A program made the translations under genes and the position numbers. 64,000 nt of DNA from Streptosporangium nondiastaticum (lineage in GTDB: Bacteria > Actinomycetota > Actinomycetes > Streptomycetales > Streptomycetaceae), in assembly GCF_003011965.1 (NCBI RefSeq), contig NZ_PXWG01000001.1, positions 310,001 to 374,000 of the forward strand. Direction: 5' to 3'. The notes below the pieces were generated by a model that worked only from the letters and a program-made list of their open reading frames with translations, made no database searches and was not told where the DNA came from. Below, in pieces: positions 16,234 through 25,205 of the stretch; the stretch's first letter is position 1; the number at the start of each line of letters is the position of its first letter.

Positions 16234-16440
16234 TCAGGACAGGGGAACGGGACGAACGGGCGGATCGGCGTGGTGGCGTATCCGGGGCGGGTAAGGGTGA
16301 GCTTCGAGAGCATCGAGCAGCATCGCCGCGATGGCAGGATCGAAGGTGCGTGTCCGTGTCACCTCGTCGATCACGAAAGGCATATTCCTGGCCCACAGAT
16401 CCCGGGCGGCCTTGTTCAAACGTCGGCTGACATCTCGCAC
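16234..16440 (-). CDS. Possible small protein or gene remnant
   Basis: From a GTG at 16440 the frame encodes VRDVSRRLNKAARDLWARN followed by an acidic segment (FDPAIAAMLLDALEAHPYP), 68 residues in all. The composition is protein-like but there is no clear ribosome-binding site and I recognise no family. Codon use is plausible; a remnant of a larger gene is equally likely. Confidence 0.25.
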   Translation of the reverse strand: MRDVSRRLNKAARDLWARNMPFVIDEVTRTRTFDPAIAAMLLDALEAHPYPPRIRHHADPPVRPVPLS

Positions 16441-16490
16441 GGAGGCTACCCGGCACCCACCGCTCCGGCTCCGGGTTCCGGAAATCCACC

Positions 16491-16538
16491 GCAAGCAGGC
16501 AAGCAGGCAAGCAGGCAAGCAGGCAAGCAGGCAAGCAG
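16491..16538 (+). repeat. Six tandem copies of an 8-bp unit
   Basis: GCAAGCAG is repeated six times without error at 16491-16538, followed by a GGTGG-rich run. The array lies about 95 bp before the HEAT-repeat gene. Perfect octamer arrays can change length by slippage. On the minus strand they would read as a PACLLACL repeat, but there is no sign of a gene. Confidence 0.9.
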
Positions 16539-16632
16539 GTCGGTGGGTGGGTGGAAGTGCCGCGTGTGAGACGGAACGCCCGTTCTATGATGTGTTCATC
16601 ATGATCGACCGATCGAGGTGGGGACGTATCAC

Positions 16633-18054
16633 GTGAACATACGGATCGATCTGGCCCACTTGGCGGTCAAAGCCGCCGGGTCAGGGCCCGGCTCGGCGAT
16701 GGGGGAGGTGCTCGACACCGCCAAGGCAGAGGACTGGGTTGCATTCGACCTCGCGGTGCGCCGGCTTTGGACCCGTCCCGCCACCGACTGGCTCCGGGCC
16801 GGGAACCCGGCGCCCAACGAGCCGTCCCTCGCCATAGCGCTCTGCCACCCCGACGGCCGCATACGTCAAGCCGCTCTCACTTCCCTCTCCCTCGGATCCG
16901 TTGCCCTTCTCCCTCTCGTCGCCGTGCGCTGCGCGGACTGGGTCGCCCCTGTGCGTGAGGCGGCGCGGGTGATGCTGCGGCGCGCACTGCCCGAGGCCGC
17001 GCCGGAGGTACTGGTCGCGGTCGCCGCCGTCATCCTGCGCGTCGCGCAGCGGCGACACGGCGACTTCGCCCGTCAGCTGCTGGAGGAGGTCCTGCAGGAC
17101 GGTGAGATCGCCGACGCGCTGCTGAGCAGCAAGGACCGGGCAGCCCGGCGTCTGGGCCACCGGATTGCCGTCGAGCGGGGCCGCCTGACCTGCGAAGACC
17201 TCGCCCGGATCGCGGCGAGGGACAACGACATCGTCGTGCAGGACCTCTGCGCGGACGCGGCGCTCGCCCGCACGCGGGACGGCAGGGAACACGGCGACAT
17301 TGTCGCCTTGCTGCTGGGCGCCCGACAGGCGCGCGTCCGCGCCGCCGGCGTGACCGCACTCAACCGGACCGGCGACACCGAGCGGGCCACGGCCTACCTC
17401 GACGACCGCTCGGGACTCGTCCGGGCCTGCGCCCGCTGGGTACTGCGGCAGCACGGCGTCGAGCCGCTGCCGTACTACCGATCCCTGTGCGCCTCGGCCG
17501 AGGTCACTCCCGGCGCCGCCGCCGGGCTCGGCGAATGCGGCAGCAAGGCCGACGCCGCATCGCTGCGGCCACTGCTGGCGCACCCGCTCGGCGCGGTGCG
17601 TGCCCGCGCTGTGTGGGCGCTGCGGATGCTGGATGCAACGGATCCGGAGCAGCTCATGCCGTTGCTGGACGACGTGTCCGCGGCCGTGGTCCGCGAGGCA
17701 TCCATCGCCCTCACCCCCGTGGCCGCTCGTCTTCCCGAAGAGTGGCTGCGTCGGCGCCTGGCAGTCGACCAGCCCCGCTACGTCCGGGTGGCTGCCCTCC
17801 GCCTGCTGGCCGCACACGGCACGGCTGCCCAACTGCGCTGCTTCCTCACCCTCCTGGACGACAGCGACCCGGGATTGCGCGTCCGGGCCTGCACCGCTCT
17901 CCATGGTTGGGGGCCCACCGACGCCACCGCGGTGTACGCCGCGCTGCCGCCGATCGAGCGCGCGCACCTCGACACACTCCTGGACCGGGCACAGGCCTCC
18001 CTCGGCGGTGAGTTGCTGCACAAGCTGCGCTGGTACCTGGGGGCACCCCGCTGA
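16633..18054 (+). CDS. HEAT-repeat protein
   Basis: The 473-residue product is made of about ten helical pairs of roughly 30-40 residues with the HEAT pattern: DGRIRQAALTSL, DWVAPVREAARVML, DDRSGLVRACARWVL, HPLGAVRARAVWALRML, AAVVREASIAL, DSDPGLRVRACTALHGW. Such solenoids act as protein-binding scaffolds. There is no signal peptide or catalytic motif. I prefer GTG 16633 (MNIRIDLAHLAVK) because GAGGTGGGGA lies just upstream, although GTG 16618 is in frame. Partner and role are unknown. Confidence 0.75.
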   Translation: MNIRIDLAHLAVKAAGSGPGSAMGEVLDTAKAEDWVAFDLAVRRLWTRPATDWLRAGNPAPNEPSLAIALCHPDGRIRQAALTSLSLGSVALLPLVAVRCADWVAPVREAARVMLRRALPEAAPEVLVAVAAVILRVAQRRHGDFARQLLEEVLQDGEIADALLSSKDRAARRLGHRIAVERGRLTCEDLARIAARDNDIVVQDLCADAALARTRDGREHGDIVALLLGARQARVRAAGVTALNRTGDTERATAYLDDRSGLVRACARWVLRQHGVEPLPYYRSLCASAEVTPGAAAGLGECGSKADAASLRPLLAHPLGAVRARAVWALRMLDATDPEQLMPLLDDVSAAVVREASIALTPVAARLPEEWLRRRLAVDQPRYVRVAALRLLAAHGTAAQLRCFLTLLDDSDPGLRVRACTALHGWGPTDATAVYAALPPIERAHLDTLLDRAQASLGGELLHKLRWYLGAPR

Positions 18055-18232
18055 CACCGCCATCGACACGCGGAATCCCTCAGTACGGCATCGCTGCTTC
18101 GAATCCGGGCAGCGATGCCGGCGACCTCCCCTTACCGTTTGCGGCGCAGTGTGCTCCGCGATGAACCCGAAGATCTGACAACCAAGCCACGCGCCCAGCC
18201 GACCGCGGCGCGCCCTGTGGTGTAGACCGCAT

Positions 18233-19165
18233 TCACGGCCTGCGGGTCGATGCAAGGTGAGGGGCGGTCCGGGCCCTGTAGAAGGACGGCTGGAGTCGGC
18301 CGGTCAGCGTCAGGAAGGCGACGAACGCGCCTGCGGCGATCCAGCCGGGCCATCCGGCCATACCCATGTGCAGGGGATCCAGCGCTGCCTGAGGATCGGC
18401 GAACTCCTTGACCATACCGACACTCGCCGAGCTCACGAACGCGTGACCGATGACGGCGGGTATGACCGAGCCGGAGCGCAGGCGCAGCCATGTGAAGACC
18501 GGCAGGATGAGGGTGCAGCTGACCAGCATGGCAGGCACCGATACGTACCAGGGCCGGCCCGGGTACTGGCCGCCCATCAGCAGCGTGGGCAGGTGCCATA
18601 CGGCGAAGGCCGCGCCGGTGACCACGTACGCCCGTATCAGGCTCCGGCGGTCGCTGTCCTGTGCGAGACGCGGGAAGAGGTAGCCCTGCCAGCCCAGTTC
18701 TTCGCCGAAGAACAGCGGAAGTGACACCAGCATGTTCAGCACCGCTCCGGCCATCCAGGCGCCGAGCCCGTTCCAGTGCACTCCATCAAACGGGTAGCGG
18801 CCGGCGAAGGTGCCGATGGCAAGAGCAGCCGTGGTGAGACCGGCGGGGACGACGAAAGCCATCAGGCACGCCCGTGCGGCACGGCCCCAGGGCTTCGTCC
18901 AGCGCAGGGCGAGAGTGTCCCGCACCCGGCCGCTGCGCTCGACACAGCGGACGACGAGGATCGCGGCGACAGCAGGCGCCAGCATCGCGGCTGCGATACA
19001 CGCCTCCTCCAGCGCACCGGTCTCCTCGCGTGCGTTGCCGCGCCGGTAGCCACTCGCCAGGAGTGGTGACATGGCCGCCCACATGCCGATGTAGGCGACA
19101 CCGAGGAAGACGAACAGGCCGCGTCGCCGCTTGAGGAGCGGTAAGGACCCGGTTGAAAGTGTCAT
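18233..19165 (-). CDS. CPBP family intramembrane metalloprotease
   Basis: The 310-residue product has about eight membrane segments. The CPBP (Abi/CAAX-protease-like) motifs are present in order: FFGEELGWQGYLFPRL with the Glu-Glu pair, AVWHLPTLL with the first His, and PAVIGHAF with the second His. These residues form the metal or general-base site of the Rce1-like glutamic protease fold. ATG 19165 (MTLSTGSLPLLKRRRG) is chosen over the longer frame, whose first 28 residues do not fit. Role unknown; family members process prenylated or bacteriocin-type peptides. Confidence 0.82.
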   Translation of the reverse strand: MTLSTGSLPLLKRRRGLFVFLGVAYIGMWAAMSPLLASGYRRGNAREETGALEEACIAAAMLAPAVAAILVVRCVERSGRVRDTLALRWTKPWGRAARACLMAFVVPAGLTTAALAIGTFAGRYPFDGVHWNGLGAWMAGAVLNMLVSLPLFFGEELGWQGYLFPRLAQDSDRRSLIRAYVVTGAAFAVWHLPTLLMGGQYPGRPWYVSVPAMLVSCTLILPVFTWLRLRSGSVIPAVIGHAFVSSASVGMVKEFADPQAALDPLHMGMAGWPGWIAAGAFVAFLTLTGRLQPSFYRARTAPHLASTRRP

Positions 19166-19222
19166 GACGTGGACGCTACGGATCAGCTCCGCAGCGAAGT
19201 ATCCGGCTGGCGTGCGTACCGG

Positions 19223-19869
19223 CAGTGGCTCTAACCCCACGTCTTGCATGGGGTTTTCCCCACCACCGAGGACAGTCAGCGGTTGACTTCAAGGTTCGTC
19301 AGGACGAGCAGGGCGCGCAGGAGACGGGTGGCGCGGGCTGGGTCGGTGCGGAGCTTGGTGAGAATCCGCCAGTTCTTGAGGTGGGCGACGCCGTGCTCGA
19401 CCGGCGTGCGTCCGACGGCGAGGACGCGGTTGGCGGTCTTCTGGCAGGGGGTGAGCTGGAGGAAGTGCAGGCCGTGACGGTGGTGTTTGCCGGAGTAGTT
19501 CCGCCGGTTGGCCCTTCCGGTACGGCGCTCGGTGGGGATGAGCGTGCCGTCGATCAGGGCCACTTCCCCGCCCTGCTTGGCGACTTTCCTCAGAGCGCGG
19601 TCCAGGCGCGAGGCCTGCGCGACGAGCAGGGCCATCAGCTCGTCCCGCCGGCGGCGGTCGGTGGACTCCGACACGTTGTTGCCGTCGGCCACGTCGGCCA
19701 CGTTCTGCTCAGCCCGTGCCTCTGCCAGCTGCTTGGCCAGCTGTTCTTCGAGTTCGTCCAGTTCCGCGCGCCGCGCGGTGATTCGTTCCAGCAGCTCGGG
19801 ATCCAGCATGCACCGGATCGTAGAGGGCTGCTGATCCGCAGCGCGCAAGAACCTGACGGTCAGCCCCTG
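19223..19869 (-). mobile_element. Internally deleted IS copy related to the transposon's IS5-type unit
   Basis: The ends read CAGTGGCT (19223) and, on the other strand, CAGGGGCT (from 19869), and they share further scattered bases as an imperfect inverted repeat. Between them lies a 534-bp ORF made of two pieces of the unit at 11883-13243 after deletion of about 700 bp and about 200 bp. AACCCCA (19233-19239) and TGGGGTT (19249-19255) form a hairpin near one end. The exact termini are inferred and I see no target duplication. Confidence 0.6.
19276..19809 (-). pseudogene. Fused accessory-ORF/transposase remnant
   Basis: The frame starts MLDPELLERITARRAELDEL, nearly identical to the coiled-coil protein at 11883. 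It then jumps into the transposase at DVADGNNVSESTDRRRRDEL, runs through ALIDGTLIPTERRTG, jumps again from HGLHFLQL to TPCQKTANRV, and ends at the normal transposase C-terminus. The second jump removes the second catalytic Asp, so the product cannot transpose. The unbroken frame through two deletions is curious but probably chance. Confidence 0.8.
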
Positions 19870-20308
19870 CTTGTGTTGTCGGCTGCTCGCTCAGGAACTG
19901 CTTCGCGGCCTCGACCGCTTCCCTGCTGAGTTCCTCGAGGGAGACTCCCCAGCTCTCCTCTCTCTTCTCAGCCGCCCAGGTTGGGTGCGCAGTGGACAAG
20001 TGGTTCCAGCTCTTCGGGAAAGCCGAGGTCCTCGGCGATGTTTGCCCAGATGAGATAGGTGCCGGTGGCGGGGGCCAGGGATCCAGGAATCCGCCGGCGA
20101 TCTGACCGGCGACCCAGTAGGCCATCGCCCACTCTGTGGCCCGAGAGTCAGCGGGCGGGTGGAAGAGCAGCCCCAACTCCTCCATTACCTGGTCGAAGAG
20201 TGCGGGAGCTTCGGTCCCTTCGCTCCGGAGGAGGCTGGCCAGCATGGCCAGAGAGGGGCGTGGGCGGGCCGGGGTTCGGGGCGCGGACAGGTCGGGGTCC
20301 CGGAGCAC
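19866..20308 (-). CDS. Hypothetical protein truncated by the IS copy
   Basis: The product begins MLRDPDLSAPRTPARPRPSL and continues with helical sequence (ALFDQVMEELGLLFHPPADS, EWAMAYWVAGQIAGGFLDPW, then SLEELSREAVEAAKQFLSEQ). It runs into the IS end near 19869, so its natural C-terminus is lost. The segment after GGFLDPW is Pro/Ser-rich and may hide small frameshifts. I do not recognise the family. It is divergently placed to the metallophosphatase. Confidence 0.45.
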
Positions 20309-20387
20309 GGAATCATCATGGGCAGATCAAGTGTTGATCGCCTACAGTGCCAAAGATCATCAACTCTCCCGGAGATCAGGGCGTTTC

Positions 20388-22013
20388 ATGGCGATCACGC
20401 GTAGATCCGTACTCAAAGGCTCATCGGCCGCGGCCGCTGTCCCGTTCGTCACCGGCGCAGCAGGGGAGGCCGCCGCTTCCCCCGCGCCGACGGCACCGGC
20501 CCCCGGGCCGTTGCTGCAGAGCCGGCCGCACCGGCTGGGCGCGCCCGGAGTGCTGGGCGTGCACCTGCAGTTCGGTTCGGACCCGTCCTCGGAGATGACC
20601 GTCTCCTGGATCACTCCGCAATCGGTCCGCCGGCCGCAGGTGCGGCTCGGTACTCCCGAGGGCGGGCACGGCGGCCGGGTCGTCGAGGCCGAAACGCGCA
20701 CGTACCGCGACGGTCTGTCGAAGGAAGAGGTGTACGTCCACCACGCCCGGATCACCGGCCTGCGCTCTTCGGCCACGTACCTGTACGCGGCCGGGCACGA
20801 CGGCGCGACCCCGGAGACCGGTTCGTTCACCACGGCACCGCGTGGCCGCGCCGCGTTCACCTTCACCAGCTTCGGTGACCAGGCAACACCCAACTTGCGC
20901 CGGGTCATCCACCTCCCGGACGGTGTCCCTTCCCCCGTCAACCGCTACCCGCTGCACACCAGCAGCCAGGTCGGCTCGCCCGCCTCGGCGGACATCGTCT
21001 CCGCCGTCGAGCGGGTCGCCCCGCTGTTCAACCTCGTCAACGGCGACTTGTGCTACGCCGCGATCGCCGGTGCGTGGGGCACGAGCCGGGTGGCGACCTG
21101 GGCGGACTGGTTCATCAACAACAGCCGCTCCACCCGGCTGCGCCCGTGGATGCCCTGCGCGGGGAACCACGAGAACGAGAAGGGCAACGGGCCCATCGGC
21201 GCCGCCGGCTACCAGACCTACTTCGCGCTGCCTTCCTCGTCCGCCTCCTCCGACGAGGAGACCCGCGGCATGTGGTACGCGTTCACGGTCGGCGCGGTCC
21301 GCTTCATCAGCCTCGCCAACGACGACGTGGCGCTTCAGGATGGCGGGGACACCTACATCAGCGGCTACTCCGGCGGCGCCCAGCGCCGCTGGCTGGAGCG
21401 CGAGCTCAAGGCCGCGCGGGCGGACCGGGGCATCGACTGGATCGTGGTGTGCATGCACCAGCCGATGATCTCCAGCCACCGCAGCGCCGGCAGCGACCTG
21501 GGGGTGCGCCGGGCCTGGGGTCCACTGTTCGACGCCTACGGTGTCGACCTGGTGGTCAGTGGGCACGAGCACCACTACGAGCGTTCGCACCCGGTACGCG
21601 GCACCCTGCCCAACGAGGCCCGCACCCCTCTCCCGGTCTCCACCCGCACCGATCTGATCGACACGGGCAAGGGCACAGTCCACATGGTCATCGGCGCGGG
21701 CGGCAACATCGCCACGAGCCAGGACGACCTCTTCGACACGCCGCAGGCCCGGGTCCTGACCGGCCTGAAGGACGACAAGACCTCCTCGGGCCACCGCGAG
21801 CCGGTGTGGATCCCTGAGGAGGCACCCTGGGCCGCCGTCCAGGACCGCAAGTACAACCGCGGCTTCGCCGCCTTCGACGTCGACCCCGGCGACCACCGCG
21901 AGGGCCTGACACGGATGCGGGTCACCTACTACACCTTCGACGGGCCCCACGGCGATCTGACGCCCGTCGACACGTTCACCTTGCAGCGCCCGCGTTCGGA
22001 CGTGCGCCACTGA
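20388..22013 (+). CDS. Secreted purple-acid-phosphatase-like metallophosphoesterase
   Basis: The 541-residue product has a Tat-type signal (RRSVLKGSSAAAAVPFV) ending near AASPA. A fibronectin-like N-terminal domain follows (EMTVSWITPQSVRRPQVRLG), as in plant-type purple acid phosphatases. The metallophosphatase domain has all five blocks: FTSFGDQA, NLVNGDLCYA, CAGNHENE, VCMHQPMISSH and VSGHEHHYERSHP. It should bind a two-metal centre and hydrolyse phosphate esters outside the cell. ATG 20388 follows CGGAGATCAGG; the longer frame to 20136 lacks a signal peptide. Phosphate scavenging is likely. Confidence 0.88.
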   Translation: MAITRRSVLKGSSAAAAVPFVTGAAGEAAASPAPTAPAPGPLLQSRPHRLGAPGVLGVHLQFGSDPSSEMTVSWITPQSVRRPQVRLGTPEGGHGGRVVEAETRTYRDGLSKEEVYVHHARITGLRSSATYLYAAGHDGATPETGSFTTAPRGRAAFTFTSFGDQATPNLRRVIHLPDGVPSPVNRYPLHTSSQVGSPASADIVSAVERVAPLFNLVNGDLCYAAIAGAWGTSRVATWADWFINNSRSTRLRPWMPCAGNHENEKGNGPIGAAGYQTYFALPSSSASSDEETRGMWYAFTVGAVRFISLANDDVALQDGGDTYISGYSGGAQRRWLERELKAARADRGIDWIVVCMHQPMISSHRSAGSDLGVRRAWGPLFDAYGVDLVVSGHEHHYERSHPVRGTLPNEARTPLPVSTRTDLIDTGKGTVHMVIGAGGNIATSQDDLFDTPQARVLTGLKDDKTSSGHREPVWIPEEAPWAAVQDRKYNRGFAAFDVDPGDHREGLTRMRVTYYTFDGPHGDLTPVDTFTLQRPRSDVRH

Positions 22014-22117
22014 CCCGACCGCCACCGGCGGGCCGGACCCGCAGCCGGCGGCCTCCCGCAGGGATCGGCCGGGCACTTCGCACCGGCGGCCGTCCGGGCC
22101 GCGAGGGCCGGTTCCGC

Positions 22118-22271
22118 CACGCGGTTGTCTCCCCTCAGGCCGACGCCGAACACCCCGTCCGCCTGGGGAGACAACCGCGTGACTATGGGAGCGGCCGAAG
22201 ACGGCCCGGCCCGTGGGCTCAAGACCTTCGGCTGCGCAGCCTGCGCAGGCTGCGCGCTGATCTCAGATCAG
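22118..22271. terminator. Stack of three palindromes between convergent genes
   Basis: CACGCGGTTGTCTCCCC (22118-22134) is perfectly complementary to 22165-22181 (17 bp), with AGGC/GCCT pairing inside the loop. A perfect 22-bp palindrome follows at 22234-22255, then CTGATCT-C-AGATCAG at 22257-22271. They separate the end of the phosphatase gene from the end of the secreted-protein gene, so they probably act as a bidirectional terminator. Confidence 0.65.
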
Positions 22272-22285
22272 CTGGTCGCGACGCG

Positions 22286-22612
22286 TCAGCATTCGTAGGC
22301 GTAGTCGGCACGGCCCTTGGTCGAGTCCCAGGTGAAGGTGGCGGACTTGCCGGCGCCGATGCTCTTGCAGGCGGGGTCCCACGACCAGTCGACGGAGACA
22401 GTGGCGTTGATTGTATGGCTGCATATGTTCTTGACCTGCGCCCTGCCGTTGTCGTTGCTGGTCAGCGAGGCGCAGCCGACGAACGACGTAGTAGAAGTGG
22501 TTCCCGACGGTGCGGAGGCGGCAGCCGACGCAGGAGTGGCTCCGGCTGCGGCGAGGGCTCCCGCCGCAATTGCCATGGCCAAGGGGGTGAGGATGGTGCG
22601 AGTACGCGGCAT
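22286..22612 (-). CDS. Small secreted protein with four cysteines
   Basis: The 108-residue product has a Sec signal peptide (LTPLAMAIAAGALAAAGATP) cleaved near ASAAA. The mature part of about 75 residues has Cys in FVGCASL, NICSHTI, DPACKSI and at the very end (YEC), so two disulfides are likely. It is rich in Trp/Thr/Ser strands (TVSVDWSWDPAC, KSATFTWDSTKG). ATG 22612 has GGAGAGG about 14 nt upstream. I do not recognise the family; an exported inhibitor, bacteriocin-like or matrix protein are possible. Confidence 0.65.
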   Translation of the reverse strand: MPRTRTILTPLAMAIAAGALAAAGATPASAAASAPSGTTSTTSFVGCASLTSNDNGRAQVKNICSHTINATVSVDWSWDPACKSIGAGKSATFTWDSTKGRADYAYEC

Positions 22613-22881
22613 TGTCTGGTGTCTTCCTCTCCTGAACGTCCTCCCCTGATGGGGAGGGCCGGCCCTGTCAGGACGGCACCAAGACCTTGTTGAACCAGGA
22701 GTGCCCGGAGCAACAGGAACAGGATGTCCCGGACAGGGCACCATTGTCCGCCCTGCTCAGAGGCTTGTCCGGGACAGGCGCCGGACAAGAACAAGAGTCG
22801 CTGGAGCCGCTCGCCGCTCGCGGCATGCCCGGCCGGGCGATGCGCACCCGGTGCGGCATCCAGGGAGCCCCCGCCCCCTCA

Positions 22882-23820
22882 CTAATTGCTGCTCATGGTG
22901 GGGATCGCGCGCGGGGAGGCAACGGGGTCGAAGTGGAAGACCTGCCCCGCGTCGCCGGCGGCACAGGGCAGCTGCAGCACCGGTGCCCACTGCTGCGCGG
23001 AGCTACCGGGCACTGACACACACGCCCTCGTGTGCAGCGGCATGACGCGGTATCCGCCCGCCGGTGTCCCCTCCCGCTGCAAGTGGAAGGTTTCCGCGGC
23101 GCCGCGGTGACCGCAGTAGTCATCCGCCATCTGTGCACCTCCCATGGAACTGCCGTTCCCCACACCCAGGCACCCGTACCCGAAGACCGGGTGCAGGCCG
23201 CGGATCCGGTACGTCCCGCCGTCCGCCTCCTCCAGTGCGTACGTGGGGACGCTGCTGCGGCAGTCCGCCTGGTAGACGTTTCCCGTGCCCTGGCCGTCGC
23301 GCTCGGTCAGGCACAGTGAGGAGGCGGCCGAACGGATGCGGTACGTGCCGGGTGCGAGGGCCGGCGGCCCGCCGGAGCCGGTCGGGCCTTGTGCCTTCTG
23401 ACTGCCGCTGTTCGTTCTCCCCGTGATGTACACGCCGCTGCCCGCCAGCGTCAGCAGCACCAGCAGGACGCCCAGCGCCCGGCCGTACCGGCCGATACGG
23501 GCCGGCTTTCGTGGTGGCGGGGGCGGTTCCTGCTGCTGCGAGGCGATCCGCTCCCGTACCGTCAGCCACTCCTGGACGCGATCCCTCTGCCCGCTCGCGC
23601 GGACGAAAGCCGCCAGCAGCTCTGCCCGTGGCAGGGTGTCCTGCCGCAGCACATCGGCCAGCGTGCTGCGCGGCAGAACCTCACCGCACTCGGCGGCACG
23701 CGCCTCCAGTTGCCGGTAGGTCAGGCCGGCCGCTTCCTTCAACTGCCTCAGCTGCGCCACGAACTCGGCGGCATCCCGCGCGGCTTGCGGGTCCGGCTCC
23801 CCCTGCCTCCCCATGCCCAC
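22882..23820 (-). CDS. XRE-type HTH / membrane / beta-trefoil-like protein
   Basis: The 312-residue product has a cytoplasmic helix-turn-helix domain (FVAQLRQLKEAAGLTYRQLE through LPRSTLADVLRQ, about residues 18-62), a Pro-rich stretch, and one membrane segment at about 113-131 (ALGVLLVLLTLAGSGVYITG). The extracytoplasmic half resembles a ricin-type beta-trefoil: TYRIRSAASSLCLTERDG, TYRIRGLHPVFGYGCLGVG, YRVMPLHTRACVSV. The layout suggests an outside carbohydrate or peptide sensor linked to a DNA-binding-like domain inside. Such chimeras are frequent in Streptomyces but their signals are unknown. Confidence 0.75.
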   Translation of the reverse strand: MGMGRQGEPDPQAARDAAEFVAQLRQLKEAAGLTYRQLEARAAECGEVLPRSTLADVLRQDTLPRAELLAAFVRASGQRDRVQEWLTVRERIASQQQEPPPPPRKPARIGRYGRALGVLLVLLTLAGSGVYITGRTNSGSQKAQGPTGSGGPPALAPGTYRIRSAASSLCLTERDGQGTGNVYQADCRSSVPTYALEEADGGTYRIRGLHPVFGYGCLGVGNGSSMGGAQMADDYCGHRGAAETFHLQREGTPAGGYRVMPLHTRACVSVPGSSAQQWAPVLQLPCAAGDAGQVFHFDPVASPRAIPTMSSN

Positions 23821-24021
23821 ATGATTGCTGTGGGCATGCCATCAGACAACCTTTCTGTCCGGACCGGCTCCGGACAGCGGCTCGACCGGGCCGGACATCC
23901 GCGCGGACACTTCCCCGGCCCTTCGTCACCGACGTGACGAAGCAACAAGGCCGACGCCCGGTTCTGCACGTCCGCCGGGGCGGCCATCGGGATGGATTCA
24001 TAGGGATGGATTCAGCAGCAA

Positions 24022-24864
24022 TCAGCAGCACTGCATCGTGAATCGGGCCCGGTCGAAGCGGCCCTCCGCGAGGTCTTCAGGGCGCATCAGCCAATACAGC
24101 GCGCCACAGTCGCCCCACATCATGTCGGCGTCGTCGTCCGTGTCGATCTGGGCGAGCAGGGTCCAGCGGCGTGCCTCAGGGGCGTGGCGGGGGTCGTTCC
24201 AGGGCGTCCCCGGGCCGAGAACACTGTGCGCGATCTCGTCCTCGACAGGTCCCTGAACGGGGATGGCGTGGCCACCGACCAGGTGCCCGATGTCACCGTT
24301 CACGTCGCCGACCGCGTCGGCCAGCTCATCAGGTACGTCCACGCCGCCGAGGACCTCCTCCGCGCCCGGGTGCCCGTACGAGGGCGCGGTGAGCGTCACA
24401 CGCGCCGTCAGCGCTACCTCGCTGTACGCGTCCAGGCCCTCGGGGGTGGGCCGCTCGACGACCGCGGCACCGGCGGCTATGTACAGGACCTGCGCGCCGG
24501 CGCAGCCGTGCGGAGCGTCGGAGCCGAGGAACGCCTCGGTGCCCTCGTCCAACTGGCCGTCGAAGTAGAAGAAGGCCAGCGTGCCGTCGTCCGGAAGCGC
24601 TATGTCCAGCTCCCGTACGGGCAGGGCACCGCAGTCGACCGACGCGATGAAGCTGAGCGGCCCGTGCCCCTCCCACACCGGCCACTCCATTCCCTCAGGC
24701 AGCGCCGGCTGCCCGCCCAGCTTCCCGACGACGATGTCGCCGTCCCCGGCCGCCGTCAGCCGGACTCCCGGCCTCAGCAGGCCGATCCACTTCTCCGCGA
24801 CGTCGGCGGGCAGGTGCTTGAGGGCGAGCGCGTGCAGCGTCGCTTCGGTGGAGCTCTGTGTCAT
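24022..24864 (-). CDS. YwqG family (DUF1963) protein
   Basis: The 280-residue product shows the YwqG pattern: KLGGQPALPEGMEWPVW, GPLSFIASVDCGALP, GTLAFFYFDGQLDEG, and near the end RWTLLAQIDTDDDADMMWGD followed by GALYWLMRPEDLAEGRFD. The Trp/Asp blocks are the conserved core. Function of the family is not established. ATG 24864 gives MTQSSTEATLHALAL; a longer frame upstream has no domain. The protein is soluble and acidic. Confidence 0.82.
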   Translation of the reverse strand: MTQSSTEATLHALALKHLPADVAEKWIGLLRPGVRLTAAGDGDIVVGKLGGQPALPEGMEWPVWEGHGPLSFIASVDCGALPVRELDIALPDDGTLAFFYFDGQLDEGTEAFLGSDAPHGCAGAQVLYIAAGAAVVERPTPEGLDAYSEVALTARVTLTAPSYGHPGAEEVLGGVDVPDELADAVGDVNGDIGHLVGGHAIPVQGPVEDEIAHSVLGPGTPWNDPRHAPEARRWTLLAQIDTDDDADMMWGDCGALYWLMRPEDLAEGRFDRARFTMQCC

Positions 24865-25136
24865 GCCTCCGATGATGCAGGACACCACTGACAACGCGGA
24901 TCGCGAACGGGACGGCCAACGTCTTCGGGCCGGCCCGAGGCGCTGTCTCCGCTCCGGATCGCGAGGTCGCGCTCGCAGATCTCTCCCCCCGGACTGCGCG
25001 CCCAGGGCTGTCAGGCCCGCAACCCGGGGCCGGGCGCCGCCCGCCCGGCGGCGATCCGGCCGGTTTTCCGGCAGGGCCGGAATGCGCGCGACGTCGCTCG
25101 CCGCCCCGCCAGGCGGACAGCACGATGGGTCCTGCC

Positions 25137-25180
25137 CGCCCGGAACGCCGGGAACATTCGCCCGGAACACCGGGAACACT
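25137..25180 (+). repeat. Two tandem 22-bp repeats before the ABM gene
   Basis: Positions 25137-25158 and 25159-25180 differ at only two of 22 bases. Each unit contains GGAAC twice (CCGGAAC and GGGAAC), and a fifth GGAAC follows at 25183. GGAAC is typical of ECF sigma factor -35 boxes, so the region may contain a multiplied promoter or binding site 26 bp before the ABM start. The remaining 270 bp back to 24865 show no gene. Confidence 0.7.
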
Positions 25181-25205
25181 GGAACGACGACCGCTGGAGC
25201 ACCGC

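Noticed and set aside
20421..22076. 551-codon minus-strand open frame opposite the metallophosphatase
   Set aside because: Shadow of a gene whose five catalytic blocks are all present on the plus strand.
23989..24015. Imperfect GGGATGGATTCA tandem pair after the YwqG gene
   Set aside because: Only two copies of about a dozen bases; weak compared with the other arrays.
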